Virus record (IMG/VR): IMGVR_UViG_3300028706_000015
Span: 1 to 40,708 of that record
Length of the DNA: 40,708 bases
Reading direction: 5' to 3' (one strand)
Origin: a virus
The notes under the pieces were generated by a model. That model was not told the origin of the DNA and made no database searches. It saw only the letters and a program-made list of their open reading frames with translations. Both the position numbers and the translations under genes were made by a program. Of this stretch, positions 21,781 through 30,629 are shown one piece after another (position 1 is the stretch's first letter; the number at the start of each line of letters is the position of its first letter).

Positions 21781-23322
21781 TTAATCGTCTAAAGCGTCTG
21801 CCAAGGCAAATAATTCTTGAGGGGTTTCTTTACCTGTTAAGACCCCACCACTTAGAGATACAACCCCTTCGCCTTTAGCCTCCGCCATCTGTTCGGCTGT
21901 CGGTAGGATTAGCATATTACTATCTTCCCATTCCTTTACAAACTCTCTCATCTCGAAACGCTTAGGTGTTTTACCGCCTTTACGCAGTGCGGCATATTTC
22001 TTGTTAATAAAAGCACCCCGATCCCTAACCCACTGCTCTGCTGCCATTGCAGTTTCAAGTAATAGTTTGTTACCAGCTACAGTTTTATCTAGACCAATAC
22101 TAGCTTTAGCAAAATCCTTCATCTCCTGCTGGCTTATGGAGCCTTTCGTTTCAGCAACACGCGCTAAAACAGCATCCATGATATTAGCCCTAAACATTTC
22201 TACGTTAGCGGCAGTAACCTCAACATCTTTAGGAGCTAATCCTGTAGCAATCAGTAGTTTTCGTACAGTCTGTAGAGCACCAGCACCTGTACCTGTATAG
22301 AGCCCTGCATCCAACATAGCTATTGATTGCTGATAACTCGCAAGGCGCTTACCAGAACTTAATGAGTCTTTATTTGCGTCCGTGAGATAAGAAGAGATAT
22401 TCTTACTATCCTGTTTTGCTGTCTCAGTAATGTTTGGATCAGTGGTCATACCTAACGCAGATTTAAGGTTATCTAACATCACAGCACCTGCCTGCTGGGT
22501 TATACCCCCTTTCTCTGGAGGTGTAGCCATTAACTCCGTGATTGACTGATTCCCTTCTGCAAAAGCGGCTAGTTTCTTCTCGGCGGTGGATAGTCCTTTA
22601 TCCTCACCCACCCATATGGCATCTGTAGGCATAGGTTTAGGTGTACCATCTGCACCGTAAACGTAACGTGCAGAGCCTTGAACAAAACCTGCAACCAAGC
22701 TACCATCAGCTAACCTGTAATTACCTTGTTTTGCCACCTTAGCTTCGTTCTCAGGGGCTAATAGTTTGTATGCTAATGTGATAGCCTCTGGCCGCCCAGC
22801 TTCTACCTGTGAGGCCAAGACGCCATGCTTCTCACGAATACTATCTGCTAGCTCAAGATTAGCCTCTCGTTCAAGACTTAACTGTAACTGCGCCTCCCGC
22901 TCCTGCTGTAGCATTACTTCGGTAGCTTTCGCATCCTTAAGACCTTCACGAGCCTGTATCACTAACTTACCACCATACTCATGATAACCAGCGTTAATCA
23001 TGGCCTGTCCCTCGGCTAGTTGCTCCTGTGGTGTACCTGTAAGAGCTTTAGAATAGCGACCTACGAAGTCTTGACGTTGTGCTTCCTTAGCCCTAATTTC
23101 TGCCAACTGTTGATCCTGACCACCGCCCACAGCACCACTTAAGGCCCTGCCAAGGGAAGAACCAAGTAAGCTGAATGCACGAGCCTTAGCTGGTGTACGT
23201 GAGCCTTGAGCAGCCTGAGCCATAAGCTGCTGTTGTAAGTTAGCAGCTCTTGTGTTACGTTTTTGTAATAGGTCTTCTACTGAAGGCCCTTGAGTAAATA
23301 ATCCTGCTTGTTGAGTAGCCAT
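21781..23322 (-). CDS. Putative internal virion / ejection protein, 513 aa
   Basis: Start at the ATG inside the TAATG overlap with the upstream gene; a start four codons earlier is less likely. It is rich in Ala, Gln and Glu with long helices (LQQQLMAQAAQ, QEREAQLQLSLEREANLELA) and a hydrophobic Gly/Ala patch (LLGSSLGRALSGAVGGGQ) near residues 45-65. Size, composition and order (between two similar genes after the tail tubes) fit an ejection protein of the T7 gp15 sort. There is no direct sequence motif. Confidence 0.62.
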   Translation of the reverse strand: MATQQAGLFTQGPSVEDLLQKRNTRAANLQQQLMAQAAQGSRTPAKARAFSLLGSSLGRALSGAVGGGQDQQLAEIRAKEAQRQDFVGRYSKALTGTPQEQLAEGQAMINAGYHEYGGKLVIQAREGLKDAKATEVMLQQEREAQLQLSLEREANLELADSIREKHGVLASQVEAGRPEAITLAYKLLAPENEAKVAKQGNYRLADGSLVAGFVQGSARYVYGADGTPKPMPTDAIWVGEDKGLSTAEKKLAAFAEGNQSITELMATPPEKGGITQQAGAVMLDNLKSALGMTTDPNITETAKQDSKNISSYLTDANKDSLSSGKRLASYQQSIAMLDAGLYTGTGAGALQTVRKLLIATGLAPKDVEVTAANVEMFRANIMDAVLARVAETKGSISQQEMKDFAKASIGLDKTVAGNKLLLETAMAAEQWVRDRGAFINKKYAALRKGGKTPKRFEMREFVKEWEDSNMLILPTAEQMAEAKGEGVVSLSGGVLTGKETPQELFALADALDD

Positions 23323-24488
23323 TATGAGAACCAACCTCCCTTACCAAAACCTTGTGATAACCAATTACTACCTGCGTCAGTACCTAAGAACGCTGATGCT
23401 AGACCAGTACCTGCGTCCCACCAAGGACTCTCTGTTTCACCACCACGCTCAAATGTCCTATCTTGTAAGTCTGCACCACGTAAGGCCAACTCATAGTTCT
23501 GACGTAGAGCCTCAAGACCTGTAAGGTTACCAAACAGTTGCTGTTGTGCTCCTTGGTTAGCTCCCCATTGTGATAAGTCTAAACCAGCACGTTGCATAGA
23601 CTCACCAAAGGCATCAGTAGATGACCGAGCAGCTAAGTCTGCCAGAGCTTGTGATTGTGCCTGACCAAGACCAAAGACATCTGGTTGTACCATACCTGAG
23701 CCAGCACCAGCGCCTTCACCTGCCAGACGTAGACCTAGGCGACCTGAGCCAAACATACCCTCTTGTAACTGAGCGCGTTGTTGAGCAAAAGCAGGCTGCA
23801 GTAAAGCTAAACGTTGGTCAAAGAGTTCCTGAGAACGTTGTGCAGGATCAAAGTTATAATTAAACTCATCAGGCTCACCCAACATACCTTCAGCTCTACC
23901 CATGAGGTCAGAGCCTATAGACGTACCTTCAGTACCTGTACCTTCAGTATCTGTAGCAGGTCTAAAGGTTACAGGTTTAAAAGTACCTGAATCAGCAGGG
24001 CCGCTAGGTACTGAGGCACCTCCAGTGCTTATAGCACCTCCTGAGCCTGTAGTCACAGGTGAGCCGTTGGAAGTAGTAAGACCACCCCCTACGTTAGCAC
24101 TGTCCTTGTATTGCTGTCTAGCCATTTGTACTAGTTCTGCTTGGGATAGACCAGCGTTAGCAGGGTCTGCTACCAACGCACCGTAGTTACCGGCAGCGGC
24201 TTCGTTCATCCCGTATTTAGATTGATTAAAAAGGTCACTGCCTACCTGTTTTACACCATAACCAATAGGGCCTGTAGCCATGCTAAGGTAATCCAACATA
24301 GAAGGAGTGGAGGTATTAGGCGCGGTGCCTTTTGGATAATAAGCGCCCGTACTGCTCTGTGTTATGGGGTATTGTTCACCCGCCTGAGCATACGCTAATT
24401 CCATTGTTTGTTGTTCTAACTGATCTGCAATACGTCGTGACTCTGCATTAGAGCCTGTCACGTTGGAATAGATATCTGGTTCTGGCAT
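23322..24488 (-). CDS. Putative internal virion protein, 388 aa
   Basis: The N-terminal 130 residues are helical and polar. A low-complexity Gly/Ser/Thr/Pro linker follows (about residues 130-195), then an Ala/Gln-rich helical C-terminal half (LFDQRLALLQPAFAQQRAQL, LAARSSTDAFGESMQRAGLD), with a final GKGGWFS. This looks like a T7 gp14-type ejection protein: the smallest of three, next to the tube and adhesin genes. It overlaps the next gene as TAATG. Confidence 0.6.
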   Translation of the reverse strand: MPEPDIYSNVTGSNAESRRIADQLEQQTMELAYAQAGEQYPITQSSTGAYYPKGTAPNTSTPSMLDYLSMATGPIGYGVKQVGSDLFNQSKYGMNEAAAGNYGALVADPANAGLSQAELVQMARQQYKDSANVGGGLTTSNGSPVTTGSGGAISTGGASVPSGPADSGTFKPVTFRPATDTEGTGTEGTSIGSDLMGRAEGMLGEPDEFNYNFDPAQRSQELFDQRLALLQPAFAQQRAQLQEGMFGSGRLGLRLAGEGAGAGSGMVQPDVFGLGQAQSQALADLAARSSTDAFGESMQRAGLDLSQWGANQGAQQQLFGNLTGLEALRQNYELALRGADLQDRTFERGGETESPWWDAGTGLASAFLGTDAGSNWLSQGFGKGGWFS

Positions 24489-24504
24489 AATAAAAATCTC
24501 TCTG

Positions 24505-25359
24505 TTAAATCTGTGTTACTGTGAATGAGCTTGGGTTATAATAATCGGCACCAGCAACACCGCCCGTACCTTCTTCCGACTCTAGTACGTGGGGGTCTGT
24601 ACCGTGATCACCTACAATATGTGAACCATCAGCACCAGATACTCCGTAAGTACCACCAGAGCCGCCTGAGCCACCACCAACTGTTCCATCGAAGCCTCCA
24701 GTACCGCCAGTACCAAATGAGGATATAGTGCCATCAGCACCGTTAGTACCACTATAGGTAGTAGAGCCTCCGTTACCACCAGAGCCTAGAGGATAACCAC
24801 CGCCTCCTCCACCGCCACCACTGTATGCTGTACCAACGTGAACAGCACCAGCGCCACCTCCGCCGCCTCCGCCACCACCACTAATAGTACCATTATTGTC
24901 AATGGTTACTGGTGTTTCAACGTGGATAGCTATACCACCGTCCGTACCATCAGTTGGTTGAGCAATTTGGTTATAAGAGTAACCATAACCAGCGTTACCA
25001 CCGTCACCACCCCGACCTAATATCTTACCATTGTTTTCAATCGTTAACTTTACATAAGTGGTTCCTGTCTTCAACGCATAACCGCTAGTGGAGCTTGCCA
25101 CCAATATAGCGTCGGAAGGAACAACAACCTTGACATTATGATATTTGTCTAAGCTAATTGTATCCAAGTCAACGTCTGTATGTGTACCTGAACTGAACGT
25201 GTATACAGACTCATATTCATAGGTGTTCTCCCATGTGCCTGATACTTTAGAGTAGCCTTTCTTGACTTTAGTCCAAGATCCACCTACCTTTACGTGGGGC
25301 TTCGCATCTGTCCAAGCCCCTGAGACTTTGACTTTAGTATTCAAACCATACATCTCCAT
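24505..25359 (-). CDS. Glycine-rich adhesin / tail fibre tip, 284 aa
   Basis: The N-terminal part has three short repeats ending in G-x-W (VKVSGAWTDAKPHVKVGGSW, KVSGTWENT), then a beta domain. From about residue 130 runs a glycine-rich region with runs of Gly up to nine long, like the receptor-binding tips of T-even gp38-type adhesins. The start is set at ATG 25359 with AAGG upstream; it lies inside the previous gene, in the +1 frame. The two may be one fibre: a +1 shift at the preceding stop would give WFEYKVKVSGAW. It probably determines host receptor choice. Confidence 0.75.
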   Translation of the reverse strand: MEMYGLNTKVKVSGAWTDAKPHVKVGGSWTKVKKGYSKVSGTWENTYEYESVYTFSSGTHTDVDLDTISLDKYHNVKVVVPSDAILVASSTSGYALKTGTTYVKLTIENNGKILGRGGDGGNAGYGYSYNQIAQPTDGTDGGIAIHVETPVTIDNNGTISGGGGGGGGGAGAVHVGTAYSGGGGGGGGYPLGSGGNGGSTTYSGTNGADGTISSFGTGGTGGFDGTVGGGSGGSGGTYGVSGADGSHIVGDHGTDPHVLESEEGTGGVAGADYYNPSSFTVTQI

Positions 25360-25699
25360 CGTTACCTTCTGAGGCAGGGGCATCATTATCAATATAGATA
25401 TTCTTACCTGTAGCACCAGAAGCACCATCAACGATCACAGTATCAATGCCCATAGCAGGGCTAGCTGCTTGTACAAAGGCCGTAGTGGCTACTTGAGTAG
25501 TATTAGTACCTGAGGCCGCTGTAGGCGCTGTAGGGGTTCCTGTGAGGGCTGGTGAGCTTGTATCAGCCTTAGAGTTAACTGATGTTTGAATACTAGTAAA
25601 TTCATCATCAATCTCAACACCACTTACGGTCTTGAGAGGGTTACCTGTTGTATAGGTATCCTTGGCTGCAAAGTTAGTTGCTTTAATATAATTAGACAT
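25334..25699 (-). CDS. Tail fibre N-terminal fragment, 121 aa
   Basis: MSNYIKATNFAAKDTYTTGN followed by a VSGVEIDDEFTSIQTSVNSK segment, the phage tail repeat (PALTGTPTAPTAASGTNTTQ, VATTAFVQA), then ATGKNIYIDNDAP and GDVWFEY at the stop. Such starts are, to my memory, common at the N-termini of long tail fibres in marine podoviruses, where they attach to the tail. At 121 aa it is only the base of a fibre; its natural continuation is the adhesin frame that begins before its end. Confidence 0.75.
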   Translation of the reverse strand: MSNYIKATNFAAKDTYTTGNPLKTVSGVEIDDEFTSIQTSVNSKADTSSPALTGTPTAPTAASGTNTTQVATTAFVQAASPAMGIDTVIVDGASGATGKNIYIDNDAPASEGNDGDVWFEY

Positions 25700-25701
25700 T
25701 G

Positions 25702-27258
25702 TTAGAGTACCTTACCTTGTTTGGCATAGATTGATAATTTCTGAAGTGACATAGGAGCACCATTGATTTCAGTGGTGAAGCCTATTTGTATAATGTTTCC
25801 TGCTCCTTGAGTAGAGGCTTTCTGATCATTGATAAGTACTGAGCCTGAGTACTCAGCTATACCGTACTCAGCCACTCCATACTCAAAGACAGTACCAGTT
25901 TCTAAGGTGAAGGTATAAGAATAATAAATAGGACTATACTCATAACCTACCTTAAGTGTGAAGGTTTGACCTGTGGCACCCACTGTGGTTGCTGCAAGCT
26001 TCTTCACTATCTTGTTAATGTTAGGCATCTCAAGATCAAAGTAGTTGCTGTAGTAAGCCATCTCGTACTTAAGACCATTATCTTGGTAACCAAAGTACTC
26101 TGCAATACCATCGGGTTGAGCAAAGTATAGATCAGAACCTGAGGATAGGAAAGCAGAGGGGGTCAGTGAGGGCCAAATGGTTACCCTGAATGAACCGTCC
26201 TGTAAAGGTGTTCTAGTATCAAAACAGAAGGTCTGTTGTGTACTTGGGAACGTCAGTAGATAGAACGCATTGACAGGGGAGTAGACTGACTTAACCAATG
26301 ATAGGTCTTCAGAGGTTACAGCTTGTATAATGTCATCCCTAATGTTCTTAGAGATATCACGCATTGGCTGAGACTTCTCTTGTACAGTACGGTTCAATGA
26401 ACGTACACCAGTGTTACTTAGGAATAAGATATCCTCACCAGTGTTCTGTACGGAGTCTCTGGCAATACAACCGACACCCTCAATGACCTCGACTAAGGTT
26501 AAGCTTGAAGTGGACATACCTAACTGGAAGTTGTCATTGTCACCATAGATGATAATGTTGTTCTTACAGAAGATAATTAAGTAACCGTTATGAGCACCTA
26601 GTGCTACAATCTCGTCCATGCCTTGAGTAAGGACACTTGAGATGTCAATAGAGCCTGACGTACCTGTTTGATACTTAGCACCGTCAAGTACATCAGTAAA
26701 CCATACTGTAGTCTTATTGGTTACCGTATCAGCAGCCCATAGGCGACCATAGGCCGCTAGAACTGTATTAGCTGAAGGCATTCCAGCAGTGGCGTGAGAA
26801 TGATTACTGTAGGACTCAAACTCTGAAGAGCCTGATTCAGTAGTGTAGATTAAAGGTTCATAACCCCTTTGGTAGAAGAAGTGATGATCATTCAGTGTTG
26901 CTGCCTGCCAATTACCTGTGGTGATTGTATCTGAAGTAGTTGGCGTGATTGTGGTTAAGTCTAAAGTCCCTTTGAAGAATGTAGTGTCATTCCACGATAG
27001 GCGGGTATTTACACCATTTATATCTTTGAAATCAGCGATACCTTTAAGGTCAACACCTACGTTAGCGTCTGCCACAGTGTCCTTAGAAGCACTACGCGTC
27101 ACCCAGCCCTTACGAGCACCTAAGCGTCCATACTTGTCAATGACACAGTTGTCTGCGTGTAGTGCAAAGCCCTCCTGTAGCGTTACACCAGACTCTTGGG
27201 TGTTTAAACCAAAGAATGCAGGTGCAGCAATGGAAGCTGCCAGTAGTTGTTTAGCCAT
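25702..27258 (-). CDS. Tail tube protein B (T7 gp12-like), 518 aa
   Basis: Forms the nozzle of the short tail. Recognised by its start (MAKQLLAASIAAPAFFGLNT, then a LHADNCVIDKYGRLGARKGW pattern typical of this family), its beta-propeller-like repeats in the middle, and its place directly after tail tube A. It is shorter than T7 gp12 (794 aa), which is usual for SIO1-like phages. Three bases separate it from the upstream gene. Confidence 0.85.
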   Translation of the reverse strand: MAKQLLAASIAAPAFFGLNTQESGVTLQEGFALHADNCVIDKYGRLGARKGWVTRSASKDTVADANVGVDLKGIADFKDINGVNTRLSWNDTTFFKGTLDLTTITPTTSDTITTGNWQAATLNDHHFFYQRGYEPLIYTTESGSSEFESYSNHSHATAGMPSANTVLAAYGRLWAADTVTNKTTVWFTDVLDGAKYQTGTSGSIDISSVLTQGMDEIVALGAHNGYLIIFCKNNIIIYGDNDNFQLGMSTSSLTLVEVIEGVGCIARDSVQNTGEDILFLSNTGVRSLNRTVQEKSQPMRDISKNIRDDIIQAVTSEDLSLVKSVYSPVNAFYLLTFPSTQQTFCFDTRTPLQDGSFRVTIWPSLTPSAFLSSGSDLYFAQPDGIAEYFGYQDNGLKYEMAYYSNYFDLEMPNINKIVKKLAATTVGATGQTFTLKVGYEYSPIYYSYTFTLETGTVFEYGVAEYGIAEYSGSVLINDQKASTQGAGNIIQIGFTTEINGAPMSLQKLSIYAKQGKVL

Positions 27259-27260
27259 CC

Positions 27261-27911
27261 TTAGGGTGCCTCCCAGATAAGTTCCTCAGGGTGCTTGTTA
27301 GCATCAAGTGCAATAGCGTCTGAGAGGTAGTTAGAGGCCAGTACCTTAGCTGAGGCTGCTGACATACCACCGTCTTCACCGCGCTCCTCTACAGCCATAG
27401 CGTAGGCCAAGGCTTGTATAGGTAGGTAAGGCACAGTGATGTTATCATCATCATTCACAAGGTCATGGCTACGTTTAATAACGTTAAAGAATAACTGATA
27501 AGCACCATCAGGGATAGGGTATATATCTACTTGTGTATCACCAGCGGTGTTGAAACCATTGAAGACGTAGTAACTGGGACTACCTACAATAGGATCATTA
27601 TTCAAGAAAGTGTTATTAAACCACTTAGGGTCTTTATACTGCATGAAAGTATTACTGGTGTTATTGACAACATCAAGAACTGCTGAACGATTACCTGAGT
27701 CTGTTAATACGTAGTTGAATACGTCAGCTTGTGTGTTCACAGTCAATGTTTCCCGAAGGGCTGACCAGTTCCAAGCATTCTCAACCATCTCTTTAGCATC
27801 ATGTACGAACAAACCTATGAGCTTTGAGTAACTGTTCTCATTGACAGTTGAAACTTCACGCTCCCTGAGTCGTATCAATACATTATTAACTATTTCTTTA
27901 TATGTTTTCAT
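27261..27911 (-). CDS. Tail tube protein A (T7 gp11-like), 216 aa
   Basis: The adaptor ring between portal and nozzle. The helical N-terminus (IVNNVLIRLREREVSTVNEN, then GLFVHDAKEMVENAWNWSAL) and the later YPIPDGAYQLFFNVIKRS strand pattern are typical of this family; T7 gp11 is 196 aa. It overlaps the holin gene by 4 bases. Confidence 0.88.
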   Translation of the reverse strand: MKTYKEIVNNVLIRLREREVSTVNENSYSKLIGLFVHDAKEMVENAWNWSALRETLTVNTQADVFNYVLTDSGNRSAVLDVVNNTSNTFMQYKDPKWFNNTFLNNDPIVGSPSYYVFNGFNTAGDTQVDIYPIPDGAYQLFFNVIKRSHDLVNDDDNITVPYLPIQALAYAMAVEERGEDGGMSAASAKVLASNYLSDAIALDANKHPEELIWEAP

Positions 27912-28267
27912 TTGTTACCTTTCTTCATTACGCTATCTGCTAGACCACCACCAAAGTAGAACATTACAATTGATAACATTATCCAATCTATTTGAAACTC
28001 TGCCAGTATACCTTGTACGCCTGTAACATCTTTACCTAAGAAGGTCATGACTATTACAGTTATATAAGTGCTGATATAAGTACCACCAAACATCAAAGCT
28101 AGGTAGCGTTGGGCTATCTTGAATGGAGCATAAGCCAGCATTAAATCAGCCTTGGCTTTGGTCTTAGCTTCAAGCATCTCTACATCAGAGGTATATGCGT
28201 CATCAATCAAGTCTAAACCTTTAGTGATTACGTCACCACTGCCGAATATTGTACTCAGTATACCCAT
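27908..28267 (-). CDS. Holin, 3-TM type, 119 aa
   Basis: An N-terminal amphipathic segment (MGILSTIFGSGDVITKGLDL) is followed by a charged helix, then three hydrophobic stretches around residues 50-70, 65-85 and 92-110 (ALMFGGTYISTYITVIVMTF, IDWIMLSIVMFYFGGGLADS), and a basic end KKGNK. This is the layout of the 3-TM holin family first described in gene transfer agents. It would make the membrane hole that releases the lysozyme encoded at 16095. A short gene with one membrane helix stands just before it. Confidence 0.78.
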   Translation of the reverse strand: MGILSTIFGSGDVITKGLDLIDDAYTSDVEMLEAKTKAKADLMLAYAPFKIAQRYLALMFGGTYISTYITVIVMTFLGKDVTGVQGILAEFQIDWIMLSIVMFYFGGGLADSVMKKGNK

Positions 28268-28271
28268 CGTA

Positions 28272-28547
28272 TTAACTCCTCAGCATAAATGCTAGACCAG
28301 TAACCAAAGCAGCTATGAGAATACGAATGAACCACTCGTTGCCTCCAGCCGCTTTAGATACTGTAGCCAGTTTAACAGCGTGATTATCAATAGTCTCTGA
28401 ATGTTTATTGAGCCTACTGTCCTGTGTGTTATTGTGTTTAAGAAGACCATCAATCTTTGTGTCAATCTCCACTAGTTTAACCATAGCATCTGCTAACTTA
28501 TCTAGCTTAGCTTCCAGCCTGTCGAACCTCTGTTCCATCATAATCAT
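28272..28547 (-). CDS. XhlA-like holin-associated membrane protein, 91 aa
   Basis: Residues 5-65 form a coiled coil with repeated LEAKLDKLADAMVKLVEIDT and SRLNKHSETIDNHAVKLATV patterns. A single C-terminal membrane helix (FIRILIAALVTGLAFMLRS) follows. This matches the XhlA type of holin partner. The start may be the second or third ATG (MMEQRF). It overlaps the upstream gene by ATGA and precedes the holin by 4 bases. Confidence 0.72.
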   Translation of the reverse strand: MIMMEQRFDRLEAKLDKLADAMVKLVEIDTKIDGLLKHNNTQDSRLNKHSETIDNHAVKLATVSKAAGGNEWFIRILIAALVTGLAFMLRS

Positions 28548-28978
28548 CTCAGATAGATAGCTGCACCAAAAAGTGCCGCCATTGTTACCAATAAGCCAGC
28601 CATAACTTTTATGCCTAGAGTTAATGCTTCTTCCATAGCCTGTTGCCTTTGGTACTTCTTACGTGCCCTAGCCTTAACTGCTTCTTTCTGATCTCTAGCA
28701 AACTGCGCTTTGAACTGTAAGAAGTCGTGGTATCCCATCATGGATTGTTTGTTGAGCATTTGCTTTAGTTCTTCTTCTTGCCGCATTAACTGCTGTTGAG
28801 CTTGGTAAGCTTCTAGTGCGTTAGTTTTACCCTTAGACGCAACCTCTTTGTTAATGGCACTGGAAGCTCCGAAGTAGTCGGTGACAGCCTTACCAGCATC
28901 AAGCAACTCTTTACCATTACAGAGAGTTTTCTTGATGATAGAAAAGGCCGCATTGGCTGCTGCTAGCTCGATTAACAT
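28544..28978 (-). CDS. Unknown membrane-anchored coiled-coil protein, 144 aa
   Basis: Central helices rich in Gln, Lys and Glu (EAYQAQQQLMRQEEELKQML, then FLQFKAQFARDQKEAVKARA) precede one C-terminal membrane helix (LGIKVMAGLLVTMAALFGAA). It stands before the XhlA-like and holin genes, so it may belong to the lysis unit, for example as a spanin-like part. No lipobox and no N-terminal signal are seen, so a classical spanin is not supported. Confidence 0.65.
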   Translation of the reverse strand: MLIELAAANAAFSIIKKTLCNGKELLDAGKAVTDYFGASSAINKEVASKGKTNALEAYQAQQQLMRQEEELKQMLNKQSMMGYHDFLQFKAQFARDQKEAVKARARKKYQRQQAMEEALTLGIKVMAGLLVTMAALFGAAIYLR

Positions 28979-29659
28979 TTAGCCACCCTTAACTTCATTA
29001 GGCGTAGCATCAACCACACCTTGCGCTGCGGCTCGTTCAGCTTCATCTTCCACAATCAATGGATTAGTGACTGTCTCAACGGTAGGCTCTGCGTCAATGT
29101 CGTCAGAGTAAACAGTCTGCTCAACAGTAGGCTCAACGGCTTCAATGGCACTCTGCACAACAACTTCGTGCATTACGTCATCCATCTCCATTGTTTCCTC
29201 GTTCCAGACTTGCTCACCCGTAGGCTGCATTTCTGTTAGCTCAGGGCGACCATCGGCAACCACGTACTGCTCTAGTCGAGCTGTGGCTTGCTTATAGGCT
29301 GCTAGTTGCTGTGCGAATAACTTATCTGCGGCTGCGGCTAGTAGCTCCTGCGGAACATCACCAATGGTCACGCCACCTGTTATGGTCTTAGGGAACTTCG
29401 CTTTGACTTCGGCTACGTGTGCGGCTTGAGTGCCATCTGCAATCATTCCTAACTGCTCACCTGTCGCTGCGTAACCCTCTGGGCCAGTGCGTAGTGCTAC
29501 ATAATCAGGTTCGATAATGTCAGCACCTTCGGGTAGGTTGCCATCGTTAATCCAATCAAGGATTAGTTGGTAGTGGCGGTTAGCTGGGTCGTTAGGTACA
29601 GACATAGTGCCGTTAACGAGATAACCGTGTTCTTGAAGTTTTACTGTTTGAATAGTCAT
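28979..29659 (-). CDS. Tail fibre-associated / assembly protein, 226 aa
   Basis: Contains HYQLILDWINDGNLPEGADI, a motif shared with tail-fibre assembly chaperones, and GEQLGMIADGTQAAHVAEVK followed by AKFPK, the EQLD-type helix seen in marine-phage fibre assembly proteins. The C-terminal 90 residues are acidic and of low complexity (VEPTVEQTVYSDDIDAEPTV). It follows two fibre genes on the same strand. A chaperone role for these fibres is inferred. Confidence 0.6.
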   Translation of the reverse strand: MTIQTVKLQEHGYLVNGTMSVPNDPANRHYQLILDWINDGNLPEGADIIEPDYVALRTGPEGYAATGEQLGMIADGTQAAHVAEVKAKFPKTITGGVTIGDVPQELLAAAADKLFAQQLAAYKQATARLEQYVVADGRPELTEMQPTGEQVWNEETMEMDDVMHEVVVQSAIEAVEPTVEQTVYSDDIDAEPTVETVTNPLIVEDEAERAAAQGVVDATPNEVKGG

Positions 29660-29660
29660 G

Positions 29661-30626
29661 TTATAGCTCCGCGTCTGCTGCTATGTAACCAGCCGTTGTG
29701 TCATCCCACCTAAATGGGGAAGTGCCATAAAAGCCAATATTGGAAGGAGAGCGATAATCAACAATACAACTCCCTGTTCCGTTCAAGAAAGTCACCGTGG
29801 GGCTAGTTCTCAGGGTTACAGGAAAAGTAACCGTGTCCCTATGATTACCTGTATCGTAAAGAGCTGACGCATAAACACCATTACTGATACCTGAGTCATG
29901 ATCCCATCTCCAAAAGTACCTCTGACACAACGCCAACTCTTCACCGTAACTCCGATGCTCGAAGTCTGTGGCTACTGAGCCTAGTTCTAGTTGTACTTGA
30001 GTGAACTCAATGTAGTCGCCAATAGCATGGGCTGTATTAGAGCCATCATAGGTAATAGGATATACACCTAATGCACTACCCCCAGTTGGAACAGTGAGTG
30101 TTACAGTCAGCTTTTCCCATGCCCCAGAGCCACTATGCCTACCCGAGTAAAACGCATTAGTTCCATCAGATATGTACAGTCCAGCTTCTGTCATATTACT
30201 TTTAACCCATGCCGATGCAGTGACCTGCCGCCCATGTAAGTTAGCGTAGTCCTCTAAAAGTTGTCGACCACCTATATAGCCTGTGGCTGCGCTTGTGGCT
30301 GTGTACTTGATAGACGTTCCATTGAGTCCGTTAGGCTGATTTGCTGTTATTGTTTGTGTTGTTGCTGTGACAACTGTAACGAATGATGACCACCTGTCTT
30401 GATAATAACTACCGTTTACTGTGGTAGCACTTGTATAGTCGCCCCTTTGACTAACCTGCATTGCACCATTAATAATAAGGTTCTTACGTCCAGCACCAAT
30501 CAGATCACGCTGCTCCTGCACAGTGTCAGCTCTTAGTACAGCTTCACCAGCGATACCACTAGGCTTGTCTAGCTCTGCCAACTTCTCACGTAAGTTTAGA
30601 GCTGGTTTACTTATATTAACTGTCAT
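29661..30626 (-). CDS. Tail fibre with carbohydrate-binding-like domain, 321 aa
   Basis: The N-terminal 45 residues form an attachment segment (REKLAELDKPSGIAGEAVLR, TVQEQRDLIGAG). NLIINGAMQVSQRGDY then opens a jelly-roll domain with a DRW...FVTVV pattern, LTVPTGGSALGVYPI and VQLELGSVATDFEHRSYGEE, as in many marine-phage fibres with carbohydrate-binding folds. CQRYFWRWDHD starts the distal beta domain. It probably binds a surface sugar. Confidence 0.75.
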   Translation of the reverse strand: MTVNISKPALNLREKLAELDKPSGIAGEAVLRADTVQEQRDLIGAGRKNLIINGAMQVSQRGDYTSATTVNGSYYQDRWSSFVTVVTATTQTITANQPNGLNGTSIKYTATSAATGYIGGRQLLEDYANLHGRQVTASAWVKSNMTEAGLYISDGTNAFYSGRHSGSGAWEKLTVTLTVPTGGSALGVYPITYDGSNTAHAIGDYIEFTQVQLELGSVATDFEHRSYGEELALCQRYFWRWDHDSGISNGVYASALYDTGNHRDTVTFPVTLRTSPTVTFLNGTGSCIVDYRSPSNIGFYGTSPFRWDDTTAGYIAADAEL

Positions 30627-30629
30627 AAT

